The notes under the pieces: model-generated | Databases searched by the model: none | Told to the model about the DNA's origin: nothing | Seen by the model: the letters and a program-made list of their open reading frames with translations, nothing else | Shown: positions 23,753-31,707 of the stretch, in pieces | Layout of the letters: each line of letters opens with the position of its first letter | Position numbering within the stretch: position 1 is the stretch's first letter | Position numbers and translations under genes: made by a program | Assembly (NCBI RefSeq): GCF_030406325.1 | Contig: NZ_JAUEQY010000009.1 | Span: 124,001 to 188,000 of the forward strand | DNA length: 64,000 nt | Direction: 5' to 3' | Source: Actinomadura sp. DC4 | GTDB taxonomy: Bacteria > Actinomycetota > Actinomycetes > Streptosporangiales > Streptosporangiaceae

Positions 23753-25591
23753 TCAGCCGACCCCGTCGAGGGGGATCTCGGCGCGCAGGGTCGTACCTCC
23801 CCTGGGCGGGCTGAGGATCTCCAGCCGCCCGCCGAGCGCGTTGACGCGGTCGGTGAGACCGGTGAGGCCGGAACCCTGGGTCAGGTCGACCCCGCCGATG
23901 CCGTCGTCGCGGATCGAGAGGCGGATGAGCGTCTCGCTCATCGCGAGGTCGACGTGCACCGTGGTCGCCTGGGCGTGCTTCGTCGCGTTGGTCAGCGCCT
24001 CGGAGACGATGTAGTAGACGGTCACCTCGTGGCGCTGCGGCAGCGGGCGGGGTTCGGTGATGGTGAGCTCGACCTCGAGGGAGGACCGGCGCGCGAGCGT
24101 GATCAGCGCGGGCTTGAGCCCGCCGCGGGCGAGGATCGCGGGGTGCAGGCCGCGCGAGATCTCCTGGAGTTCGGCGACGACGCTGTCGATGGCCCGCGCG
24201 GCGTCGGCGAGCTGGTGCCTGATCTCGGGCAGCGTGGGGGGCACCGCGGCCTCGATCGCGCGCATCTCCAGCCCGATCGAGACGAGGTTCTGCTGCGTTC
24301 CGTCGTGCAGGTCGCGTTCGATGCGACGGCGGGTCTCGTCGGCGGCGGCGACCACGCGGGCGCGCGAGGCGATGAGGTCGGCGTGGCTCTGGGCGTTCGC
24401 GATGGCGGTGGCCGCGAGCTCGGTGAAGTCGAGCATGCGCTCCTCGGTGTCCTCCGGGAGCGGTTCGGGCGAGCTGGAGGAGGCGATCGCCACGCCCCAC
24501 AGCTCGGGGCCGACCATGATCGGGCAGCCGACCGAGGAGAAGACCCCGCGGTCGCGCAGCCGCGCGGACAGCTTGCCGCCGCCCTCGTAGGCGCTGACCC
24601 GCCCCGGTCTCCTCGTACGGAACACCAGGTCCGAGACGGTTCCCGGCTCCAGTTCCCAGCGCGTTCCCGAGGACACGATCTCCTCGTAGTTCCAGGTGCC
24701 GGCCGCGATCACCGCGGTGCCGTCGTCCTCGTAGCGGGCGACGACCGTGTGCCGGGTCCCCAGGACGTGGGCCATCTCGCGGGCCACCGCGTCGAACACG
24801 TCCGAGGGCGGGACGCTGCGCGCGACCAGCGTCGCGAGGTTGCGCAGCGCGGCCTGTTCGTCGGCGATCCGGCGGAGCCGGTCGTAGTTGATCCGGGCGG
24901 TGTTAACGAGGTCCTCACGCTGCCGCGCCGCCCGCAGCAGCGACTCCAGCGACGGCACGGCCCGGTCCTGCAGCCGCCGGAGTGTGGGCGTCCCCAGACC
25001 GGCCGGGACGACGAGCGTGGCGAGCAGGCCCTCGTCGCGCAGCGGGAACGTCGCGTGCCGCTCGTCGGCCGGGATGACGCCCGGATGGATCCGGGCCGAG
25101 GGCAGGCCGAGCGCGCGTGCGAGCTGCCGCCCGGCGGTGGGCAGCGCCGTCCTCAGGTCCGACGCGCGCAGCAGGAGGCCGGCGAGCTGGGCGGACAGGT
25201 CGGCGTCGGTACGCGCGTCCGCCTCGACGGCCAGGGACTGCGACAGGAAGGAGACCGCTCCGGCGAGCGCCGCGACGACGAGGAAGGTCACAAGGGTGGC
25301 CAGGAAGTCACCCGTGAGGGGCTGCAGGCTCCCGATCGGGCCGGTGACGAACAGGTCGAAGGCGATGGCGCCGGCCAAGCCGGTGATGAGCCCGGGCGCC
25401 AGGCCCCACACGTACGCGATCAGCACGATGCCCGGGAGGTAGACGTCGTTGAGCGTGTAGGCCGGAGCGGCGTCTTCGAGCAGGCCGGCCACGGCGGTCC
25501 CGACCGCGAGGCACAGGACCGCGACGATCACCCCGAGGGCGAGCGGTGGCCGTGTGCGGCGCCGTACCGATACCGATGGCGTCAAGCGCAT
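23753..25591 (-). CDS. Membrane sensor histidine kinase (DUF4118-GAF-HisKA_3-HATPase)
   Basis: 612 residues. Three or four transmembrane helices (~18-115) form the KdpD-like DUF4118 module. A coiled linker, then a GAF domain (~245-400), then RRRIERDLHDGTQQN with phospho-acceptor His429, and HATPase motifs SEALTNATKHA and IRDDGIGG. No cognate regulator is adjacent. Similar C-terminal half to the cytoplasmic kinase at 15.7-16.9 kb, suggesting a duplicated sensor family. Confidence 0.93.
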   Translation of the reverse strand: MRLTPSVSVRRRTRPPLALGVIVAVLCLAVGTAVAGLLEDAAPAYTLNDVYLPGIVLIAYVWGLAPGLITGLAGAIAFDLFVTGPIGSLQPLTGDFLATLVTFLVVAALAGAVSFLSQSLAVEADARTDADLSAQLAGLLLRASDLRTALPTAGRQLARALGLPSARIHPGVIPADERHATFPLRDEGLLATLVVPAGLGTPTLRRLQDRAVPSLESLLRAARQREDLVNTARINYDRLRRIADEQAALRNLATLVARSVPPSDVFDAVAREMAHVLGTRHTVVARYEDDGTAVIAAGTWNYEEIVSSGTRWELEPGTVSDLVFRTRRPGRVSAYEGGGKLSARLRDRGVFSSVGCPIMVGPELWGVAIASSSSPEPLPEDTEERMLDFTELAATAIANAQSHADLIASRARVVAAADETRRRIERDLHDGTQQNLVSIGLEMRAIEAAVPPTLPEIRHQLADAARAIDSVVAELQEISRGLHPAILARGGLKPALITLARRSSLEVELTITEPRPLPQRHEVTVYYIVSEALTNATKHAQATTVHVDLAMSETLIRLSIRDDGIGGVDLTQGSGLTGLTDRVNALGGRLEILSPPRGGTTLRAEIPLDGVG

Positions 25592-25669
25592 AACACACCT
25601 TACTGCCGGACCATAACCCGTATGGGGACCCGTGATGCCGGTGGGGGAGGTGCGGCGGCAGGGCCGCGA

Positions 25670-26227
25670 TCAGCCCGTACGAGCCTTCAGGCCCTCGCAC
25701 AGGACGGAGACGGCGCGTCCGGTATCGGCCCCGCCGGGGCGCAGCGCGACGAACAGGCCCGACAGCAGGGCCATCAGGTCGGCGGTGGTGACGTCGGGGC
25801 GGATCGCGCCGGACTCCTGGGCGCGGGAAAGGAGCCGGCCGATCTCGGCGCGAAGGCCGGCCGCGGTGGCGGCGACCTCCGGTCCGACGTCCGTCCCGGC
25901 GAGGGCGTCGACCAGGTCGCGCTTTGCCGACGCCTCGCCGGCCAGCCGTTCGACGAGCGCGAACAGGGCCGCCGCGGCGTCGGGAGCGGTCAGGAGCGCC
26001 CGCGCGTGGTCGAGGAGGTCACGCAGGCGTTCGTCCACGACGGCCGCGAAGAGCGACTCCTTGGTGGGGAAGTGCCGGTAGAGCGTGCCCGGCCCGACGC
26101 CGGCCCGGCGGGCGATCTCGTCGAGGGACACCGACAGCCCCTCCTCGGCGAACGCCGTCTTCGCCGTCTGGAGCAGGCGTTCCCGGTTGCGGCGCGCGTC
26201 GGCCCGCAACGGCCTGTCGTTCGCCAA
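25670..26227 (-). CDS. TetR-family transcriptional regulator
   Basis: 185 residues from TTG 26227 behind GAGGAGA. HTH at ~12-58 (RERLLQTAKTAFAEEGLSVSLDEIARRAGVGPGTLYRHFPTK region). The C-terminal ligand domain is of the SBP-like TetR_C type. Divergent from the SnoaL-like gene, with a candidate operator between them (26264-26281). Confidence 0.92.
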   Translation of the reverse strand: MANDRPLRADARRNRERLLQTAKTAFAEEGLSVSLDEIARRAGVGPGTLYRHFPTKESLFAAVVDERLRDLLDHARALLTAPDAAAALFALVERLAGEASAKRDLVDALAGTDVGPEVAATAAGLRAEIGRLLSRAQESGAIRPDVTTADLMALLSGLFVALRPGGADTGRAVSVLCEGLKARTG

Positions 26228-26263
26228 CGCGTCATCTCCTCGGCCGTAAACGGGGCGCACTCT

Positions 26264-26281
26264 CCGGTACAGTGTAACCGG
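26264..26281. promoter_or_regulatory. Candidate operator between TetR and SnoaL-like genes
   Basis: CCGGTACAGTGTAACCGG: outer arms CCGGT/ACCGG and an inner TACA-G-TGTA palindrome, offset from one another. Also close to a plausible -10 for either gene. Confidence 0.45.
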
Positions 26282-26329
26282 GGCACCGTCTCCGATTCTA
26301 GGGCCCCCTGAACGGAAGGACCGCCGATC

Positions 26330-26938
26330 ATGCCTGCCACCCCCCGAGACACCGTCGAGCGCTTCCTGCGCGCCGCCGTCAGCGAGCATCCCGAGGACAT
26401 GGCCGAGTGCTACGCCGCGAACGTCGTCATCGAGATGCCCTTCGCGCACGCCGCCCTCTATCCGGCACGGATCGAGACGGGCCGCGAGGAGCTCCGCGCG
26501 CGCTTCGGGGCGGGCCGGGCGGTCCGGAAGTACGAGCGCCTGGACAACGTCGCGATCCACGAGACCGCCGACCCGGAGGTGATCATCACGGAGTACGACC
26601 TGCACGGGCGGCTCGTGGCGACCGGCCGGGAGTTCACGCAGTCCTACCTCATGGTCATGACGGTCCGCGACGGCCGGATCGTGCACACACGGGACTACAC
26701 CGACCCCATCGAGGGCGCCCGGCTGCTCGGCCGGGTGCCCGACCTCATCGCCGCCTCAGTGTGGATCAGTCCTAGAGGGGGCTTCCGGGCGGGGCCGTCG
26801 CCGCCGCGGCGTACCCGTCCGAAGACGACGTCGGCGAAGTGGAAGCCGAAACCGATCGTGTCCGGTGCCGCGAGCTCTTCGACGAGGCGCCGGCACACCT
26901 CCCCTTTCATCGTGCGCCTCTCTAAAAACAAGCTTTAA
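26330..26938 (+). CDS. SnoaL/NTF2-like protein with anomalous C-terminal tail
   Basis: 202 residues. Residues ~5-142 form a SnoaL-like cone fold (ERFLRAAVSEHPEDMAECYA ... TVRDGRIVHTRDYTDP). The family normally ends near residue 140, after IAASV. The last ~60 residues are Arg/Pro/Ser/Lys-rich with weak codon bias and run antisense to a separate open frame. The natural stop may have been lost. Members are small-molecule isomerases/hydrolases or stress proteins. Probably controlled by the divergent TetR. Confidence 0.78.
   Translation: MPATPRDTVERFLRAAVSEHPEDMAECYAANVVIEMPFAHAALYPARIETGREELRARFGAGRAVRKYERLDNVAIHETADPEVIITEYDLHGRLVATGREFTQSYLMVMTVRDGRIVHTRDYTDPIEGARLLGRVPDLIAASVWISPRGGFRAGPSPPRRTRPKTTSAKWKPKPIVSGAASSSTRRRHTSPFIVRLSKNKL
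26695..26910 (-). pseudogene. Possible 5' remnant of a gene divergent from MarR
   Basis: ATG at 26910 behind GAGAGG opens a frame MKGEVCRRLVEELAAPDTIG... of 71 residues, with an AT-rich promoter-like stretch in front. It runs under the aberrant tail of the SnoaL gene and ends in low-complexity sequence. The layout is that of a MarR target gene whose 3' part has been replaced. No family recognised; speculative. Confidence 0.3.
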
Positions 26939-26942
26939 CCAT

Positions 26943-26967
26943 TCAAGCTTCAAATATGTTGGCTTGA
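26943..26967. promoter_or_regulatory. Inverted repeat in the MarR promoter
   Basis: TCAAGC (26943-26948) and GCTTGA (26962-26967) flank 13 bp in an AT-rich island of an otherwise GC-rich window. AAGCTT also occurs at 26931. Probable MarR operator and promoter of the leaderless-looking marR start. Confidence 0.5.
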
Positions 26968-26979
26968 TACAGTGGTGCG

Positions 26980-27396
26980 GTGACTTCGGAGTCTCAGGCC
27001 GAACGGGAGCTGTGCGGCCTGGTGAACGGGCTGGCCCAGCAGATCGCCGACCACGTGCGCGACCGCGCGGCCACGCTCGGCCTGACCGCCCCGCAGGCGA
27101 CCGCGCTGCGCGAGATGACCGGCCCGATGACGATGCGCGACCTCGCCGAGCGCATGAGCTGCGAGCCCTCCAACGCCACCTTCGTCGTCGACAGACTCGA
27201 GAAACAGCGGCTCATCGAACGCCGGGCGCACCCGACCGACCGCCGCGCCAAACGGCTGGTCCTCACCCCGGAGGGCGCCGACCTGCGCGAACGCCTCCTC
27301 GACCTCCTGAGCCGGGACTCACCCCTGGCCGGCCTCACCAAGGGTCAGCAGGACACCCTGCGCGACCTGCTCGAACAGGCGATCACTCGCCCCTAG
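26980..27396 (+). CDS. MarR-family transcriptional regulator
   Basis: 138 residues, GTG start, no RBS, 10 bp after a TACAGT -10-like box, so perhaps nearly leaderless. Winged HTH: MTMRDLAERMSCEPSNATFVVDRLEKQRLIERRAHPTDRR with the typical Asp-x-Arg wing. Dimerisation helices at both ends. Its 3' end overlaps the convergent tetR gene by 14 bp. Confidence 0.92.
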   Translation: MTSESQAERELCGLVNGLAQQIADHVRDRAATLGLTAPQATALREMTGPMTMRDLAERMSCEPSNATFVVDRLEKQRLIERRAHPTDRRAKRLVLTPEGADLRERLLDLLSRDSPLAGLTKGQQDTLRDLLEQAITRP

Positions 27397-27973
27397 CGAG
27401 GGCCCGGCTGGCGGCCACGGCGCGTTCGGCCACCGAGTCGATGCCGGTGAAGCGGCGGACGAAGAACGCGTCCCGGTGGAGCGTCGCGTAGCCGTGCGCG
27501 GTGACCAGGTGGCGTTCGAGCAGCGTCAACGCCGCGTCCGGACCCTGGTCGGTGACCTCCTGGGCCAGCTCCAGCAGCAGGTCCATCAGCCGGCGGCCGG
27601 CGTCCGCGAGCGTGCCGTCGCGCAGGCGCTCCAGCTCGGCGGCGAAGATGAGACCGAACCCGGCGCCGCGTTCGCTCACGTAGCGCACGTACGCCCCGGC
27701 GGTCGCCGCGAACCGTTCGACCGGGTCCTCGCCCGCCCGCTCCGCCACCTCCCGGAACGCCTTCGTCAGCTCTTCGGCGGCCCGGGTCGCGACCGCGGCC
27801 ACGAGGTGGTCGCGGTCGGGGAAGTGGCGGTACGGCGCGGCCGTGCTCACGCCGAGCCGGCGGGCCACCTGAGCCACGGAGAAGGCGGCCAGGCCGGACT
27901 CGGCGAGCAGGTCGAAGCTGGCCTCGATGAGCGCCTCGCGCAGCTCGCCGTGGTGATAGCGGCGGCTGCCCAC
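27383..27973 (-). CDS. TetR-family transcriptional regulator (TetR_C_33-like)
   Basis: 196 residues. Begins GSRRYHHGELREALIEASF, a start typical of the YHHG subgroup, with HTH FSVAQVARRLGVSTAAPYRHFPDRDHLVAAV. Divergent from the SDR gene; a duplicated 19-bp element lies between them, so it is probably the repressor of the SDR gene. Confidence 0.93.
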   Translation of the reverse strand: MGSRRYHHGELREALIEASFDLLAESGLAAFSVAQVARRLGVSTAAPYRHFPDRDHLVAAVATRAAEELTKAFREVAERAGEDPVERFAATAGAYVRYVSERGAGFGLIFAAELERLRDGTLADAGRRLMDLLLELAQEVTDQGPDAALTLLERHLVTAHGYATLHRDAFFVRRFTGIDSVAERAVAASRALARGE

Positions 27974-27994
27974 GGTCGCCTCCTCGATTTGGCG

Positions 27995-28038
27995 GTGATA
28001 GGCCTCTTACATTAACTTAGTGATAGCCCACTTACATT
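27995..28038. promoter_or_regulatory. Duplicated operator between TetR and SDR genes
   Basis: Two 19-bp direct repeats, GTGATAGGCCTCTTACATT (27995-28013) and GTGATAGCCCACTTACATT (28020-28038), differ at two positions and are 25 bp apart. The first is itself a partial palindrome. Confidence 0.65.
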
Positions 28039-28083
28039 CGTTTTCCCGCGATCGTCGACCGGTGGTCGCGGAGAGGAGAGCTC

Positions 28084-28821
28084 ATGCCGGGAATCACGGA
28101 GAAGGTCGTCGCGATCACGGGCGCGAGCAGCGGCATCGGCGAGGCGACCGCGCTCCTGCTCGCCGAACGCGGCGCGAAGGTCGTCCTCGGCGCACGTGGT
28201 CCGGACCGCCTCCGGGCGCTCGCGGGCCGCATCGCGGAGGCGGGCGGCGAGGTCGCCCAGGCGCCGACGGACGTCCGGCGGCGCGAGGACGTGTCCGGCC
28301 TGGTCGGGCTGGCCCGCGAGCGGTACGGGCGCCTCGACGTTCTGATCAGCAACGCCGGGGTCATGCCGGTCTCCCCGCTCGACGACCTGCGCGTCGAGGA
28401 CTGGGAGGAGATGGTCGACGTCAACCTCAAGGGCGTGCTGTACGGCATCGCGGCGGCGCTGCCCGTCTTCCGCGAGCAGGGGTACGGGCACTTCGTCCAC
28501 ACCGCCTCGACCGCCGGCCACCGCATCGTGGCGAACCAGTCGGTCTACGCCGGCACGAAGTTCGCCGTACGCGCCGTGTCCGAGGGCCTGCGCCAGGAGG
28601 CCGGCCGCGACCTGCGGGTGACCGTCGTCTCGCCGGGCATGACGCGGACGAACTTCGCGGACGGCATGACGGACCCCGAGACGCGGGGCCGGCTCGCGTC
28701 GCTCCGCGACGAGATCGCGATGCCGCCGGCCGCGGTCGCGCGCGCCATCGCGTTCGCGATCGAACAGCCGGCGGACATCGACGTGGGCGAGGTCGTCGTA
28801 CGCCCCACGGCGCAGGCCTAG
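28084..28821 (+). CDS. Short-chain dehydrogenase/reductase
   Basis: 245 residues, ATG behind GAGAGGAG. Classical SDR: cofactor loop TGASSGIG (11-18), NAG (~91), catalytic Ser in TASTAG and YAGTK with Tyr/Lys (~154-158), then PGMTRT. The Ala-Arg after the second strand suggests NADP(H). Reduces or oxidises a small ketone/alcohol in the cytoplasm. Regulated by the divergent TetR. Confidence 0.95.
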   Translation: MPGITEKVVAITGASSGIGEATALLLAERGAKVVLGARGPDRLRALAGRIAEAGGEVAQAPTDVRRREDVSGLVGLARERYGRLDVLISNAGVMPVSPLDDLRVEDWEEMVDVNLKGVLYGIAAALPVFREQGYGHFVHTASTAGHRIVANQSVYAGTKFAVRAVSEGLRQEAGRDLRVTVVSPGMTRTNFADGMTDPETRGRLASLRDEIAMPPAAVARAIAFAIEQPADIDVGEVVVRPTAQA

Positions 28822-29027
28822 CGGGCCAGTCGGCCGAGGACGAGGTCGAGGGGCGCGACGTCCCCGGCCGGTGGATCGGCGCGGCTCCACCAGCGGATGG
28901 CGGCGATCTCCTCGTTCGGGGTGAAGCGCTCGTCCTGCGGCGCCACCAGCGCCGACGGTAACGGCGCGTCGTCGAACCGCGTGTCCTCCGCGGCCGGGTA
29001 GAACCCGGTCAGCGCGTTCTCGGTCAC
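28818..29027 (-). CDS. Small protein coupled to RecQ
   Basis: 69 residues. ATG overlaps the recQ stop (ATGA). Acidic with EIAAIRWWSRADPP and DLVLGRLAR at the end, faintly like the C-terminal strand and helix of Nudix hydrolases, but with no Nudix box. It could be a fragment or a novel small partner. Its stop overlaps the convergent SDR stop by 4 bp. Confidence 0.55.
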   Translation of the reverse strand: MTENALTGFYPAAEDTRFDDAPLPSALVAPQDERFTPNEEIAAIRWWSRADPPAGDVAPLDLVLGRLAR

Positions 29028-30685
29028 TTGCCGGCGGAGGCCAGAGTCAGCAGCGCGTCACGCTGGACGGCCTCCAGGGACAGCGTCTTGTAGCCGTTCT
29101 CCTCGAACAGGACCGTGATCCGGTCGGGCTCGGTGCGCATGACCGTACCCGGGCCCCACGAGGCGTGCAGCACCTCGGCGTGGATCGGGAACGGGCCGTC
29201 GTTCTCGGCCGTCTCGACCGGGCCCGCCGTGCAGTTCCCGCAGTTCCCGCAGTTTCCCGGGAAGGGCTCGCCGAAGTACTCCAGGAGGTAGCGGCGGCGG
29301 CACCCGGTGGTCTCGGCGTAGCCGCGCATCATGTCGATGCGCGAGTCGTCCACCTTGCGCCGGCTCAGGTCGAGTTCGAGCGCGTCGGCCACCGCCTCGT
29401 CGGGCTTGGGGCCGTCGCCGGCGTACTGGATCTCGCCGCCGCCGGTCACCTCGACCGCCTCGGCGTGCTGGAGCAGGTTGACCAGGCCGGTGAGCTTGGA
29501 GGCGCCGACGCCGACCGTTTCCCGCAGGGCGCGGGCCTTGACGGGCCCGTCGTGCTCGTGGAGGAGCGTGGCGACCTGGCGAAGCTTGGCCTCGTCCGGC
29601 TTGCCGCCGGTGAAGAAGCGGCGCAGGCCGAGGTCCTCCGACCGGTAGAACAGGATCGCCTCGGCCGGTTCGCCGTCGCGGCCCGCGCGGCCGATCTCCT
29701 GGTAGTAGGAGTCCGGCGACTCGGGCGGCGCGCTGTGCAGGACGTAGCGCACGTTGGGCTTGTCGATCCCCATGCCGAACGCCGAGGTGGCCACGACGAC
29801 GTCGACCCCGTCGCTGGAGAACAGAGTGTGCACGCGCTCGCGCTCGGACGCCTTCATCCCCGCGTGGTAGGCCTCGGCGTGCAGCCCCGCCGCGTTCAGC
29901 TCCTTGGCGTACGCCTCGGCGTCGCGTCGGGTCGCGACGTACACCAGGCCGAGCTGCCCGGCGCGGCCGGCCGCGTCCGCGACGAGCGCCCGCCGTTTGG
30001 AGGACTCCTCGGAGAACCGGCGGACCTGCAGCGCGAGGTTCGGCCGGTCGAAGCCCCGGATGACCTGCCGGATGTTCCGCATCCCGAGCGCCGCGACGAT
30101 GTCCTCGCGTACGGGCGGCGCGGCCGTCGCGGTCAACGCGATCACCGGCGGGTGGCCGAGCCGGTCGATGACCCGGCCGAGCTGGAGGTAGTCGGGCCGG
30201 AAGTCGTGTCCCCACGCGGAGACGCAGTGCGCCTCGTCGATGGCGATCAGTGAGGGTTTCGCCGCGGCGAGCCGGTCCACCATCTCGGGCTTGGCGAGCT
30301 GCTCGGGCGCGAGGAAGATGTACTCCGCCTTGCCCGCCCGGATCTGCTCCAGCGAGTCCGCGCTGGACCCCGCGGACTGCGAGGAGTTGACGACCACGGC
30401 GCCGCCGGCGTTCCGCTCGGCGAGCGAGAGCATCTGGTCCCGCTGGAGCGCGATCAGCGGTGAGATCACGATCGTCGGGCCGTCGAGCAGCTGGGCGGGG
30501 ATCTGATAGACGGCGGACTTGCCACTGCCGGTCGGCATGACCACGAGGACGTCGTGCCCCCGCAGCAGGTAGTCCATCGCCTCGCTCTGGCCGGGCCGCA
30601 GCTCACGCCAGTCGAAGACCTCCCGGGCCACCCGCTTGATCTTCCGCCGCCCGCCGAGGCGTCCCCATCCCGTACGTATCCCCAT
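29024..30685 (-). CDS. recQ: RecQ-family ATP-dependent DNA helicase
   Basis: 553 residues, ATG behind TAGGAGGGG. Motif I PTGSGKS (51-57), DEAH in IDEAHCVSAWGHDFRP, TATAAPPVREDI, second RecA lobe with YHAGM, ATSAFGMGIDKPNVR and QEIGRAGRDG. Zinc-binding RecQ-Ct with CRRRYLLEYFGE followed by C-x2-C-x2-C. A short C-terminal module (HASWGPGTVMRTEPDRITV) replaces HRDC; this is common in actinobacterial RecQ-like proteins. 3'-5' unwinding in recombination and fork repair. Confidence 0.95.
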   Translation of the reverse strand: MGIRTGWGRLGGRRKIKRVAREVFDWRELRPGQSEAMDYLLRGHDVLVVMPTGSGKSAVYQIPAQLLDGPTIVISPLIALQRDQMLSLAERNAGGAVVVNSSQSAGSSADSLEQIRAGKAEYIFLAPEQLAKPEMVDRLAAAKPSLIAIDEAHCVSAWGHDFRPDYLQLGRVIDRLGHPPVIALTATAAPPVREDIVAALGMRNIRQVIRGFDRPNLALQVRRFSEESSKRRALVADAAGRAGQLGLVYVATRRDAEAYAKELNAAGLHAEAYHAGMKASERERVHTLFSSDGVDVVVATSAFGMGIDKPNVRYVLHSAPPESPDSYYQEIGRAGRDGEPAEAILFYRSEDLGLRRFFTGGKPDEAKLRQVATLLHEHDGPVKARALRETVGVGASKLTGLVNLLQHAEAVEVTGGGEIQYAGDGPKPDEAVADALELDLSRRKVDDSRIDMMRGYAETTGCRRRYLLEYFGEPFPGNCGNCGNCTAGPVETAENDGPFPIHAEVLHASWGPGTVMRTEPDRITVLFEENGYKTLSLEAVQRDALLTLASAGK

Positions 30686-30753
30686 TAACCCCTCCTATTG
30701 GTCGCCGCTTGGTACCCGGAGAGTACGGGTTCAGTCCTCTTCGGGAGAGCTGA

Positions 30754-31047
30754 TCATCCGACTCGCTCCGGGCGGCCGAAGGCACCGGGGCCGGCGTGGA
30801 ACAGCCCGATGAGGAGGACGCCGACGGCGGCGGCGCCGAAGGCGGCCTCCGGGTGCCTGAGGACGTGCGCCCAGTGGAGGAGCAGAGCCGCGATCACGAG
30901 CCCCGCCCACCCGGCGACGAGGTTGGGCACCGGGCCGTTGCCGGTGACGTTCGGGTAGCGCTTCTTGGTGATGCCGTGCACGAAGTGGGGGAACGCGTTG
31001 CCGGCGCTCACACCGCCGAGCAGGCTGAGGACGATGGTCTGCCACAT
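30754..31047 (-). CDS. Small membrane protein
   Basis: 97 residues with three hydrophobic segments (2-16, ~44-62, ~70-86) and a conserved-looking FPHFVHGITKKRYPN loop. Follows tetR by 11 bp on the same strand, so likely controlled by it. Family of unknown function found in actinomycetes. Confidence 0.8.
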   Translation of the reverse strand: MWQTIVLSLLGGVSAGNAFPHFVHGITKKRYPNVTGNGPVPNLVAGWAGLVIAALLLHWAHVLRHPEAAFGAAAVGVLLIGLFHAGPGAFGRPERVG

Positions 31048-31058
31048 GGCCGGGGTCC

Positions 31059-31631
31059 TTATCTCTGATGGGCGAGGAGAGGCAGGAGTACGGCGTCCAC
31101 GAGATGGCCGATGAAGGCGTCGTCGAGGGGGTCGCCGGTGACGAACAGCCGGGAGAACAACATGGCGGAGCCGATCTCGGCGAACAGCGCGTGGTCGACC
31201 GTCCCCGGCAGGTCGCCGCGTTCGACGGCACGCGCGATGACGGCGCCGAAGACCTCACCCTTGTCGTCGACGACCTGGCCGCGCACCGTACGGGCGAGTC
31301 CGGGGTCGCGGCGCATCGCGATCATGAGCCCGAGGATCAGGGCGGCGTCCTGGCCGGTGAGGCCGGCCCGCATCACCTCCAGCACGGCCACGAGATCCTG
31401 CCGCAGGTCGCCGGTGTCGGCCGGGGCGGCCGCCGGGCTCCCCGCGTGTCGTTTGACGGCCGTGACGACGAGTTCGGCCTTGCCGGGCCACCGGCGGTAG
31501 ATCGTGGCCTTGCTGGCACGGGCGCGCGCGGCCACCGCGTCCATGGTCATCCGGTCGTAGCCGACCTCGGCCAGCAGTTCGAGCGTCGCCAGCAGGATCG
31601 CCTCTTCGCGTGCTTCGCCGCGTCCCGTCAC
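31059..31631 (-). CDS. TetR-family transcriptional regulator (TetR_C_11-like)
   Basis: 190 residues. HTH ~10-56 with MTMDAVAARARASKATIYRRWPGKAELV. First gene of a two-gene unit with the small membrane protein. A perfect 15-bp palindrome 18 bp before its start codon makes autoregulation likely. Confidence 0.93.
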   Translation of the reverse strand: MTGRGEAREEAILLATLELLAEVGYDRMTMDAVAARARASKATIYRRWPGKAELVVTAVKRHAGSPAAAPADTGDLRQDLVAVLEVMRAGLTGQDAALILGLMIAMRRDPGLARTVRGQVVDDKGEVFGAVIARAVERGDLPGTVDHALFAEIGSAMLFSRLFVTGDPLDDAFIGHLVDAVLLPLLAHQR

Positions 31632-31648
31632 TCGTGCTCCTCATCGAA

Positions 31649-31663
31649 ACGAAACCGTTTCGT
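31649..31663. promoter_or_regulatory. Perfect 15-bp TetR operator palindrome
   Basis: ACGAAAC-C-GTTTCGT, followed by TACACT. A further half-site TCGTTTCG lies near 31693. Typical of operators of TetR repressors with the KATIYRRWPGK recognition helix. Confidence 0.75.
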
Positions 31664-31707
31664 ACACTAGTGGCGCCCAGGACGTGTACGCAATCGTTTC
31701 GGTGTGT

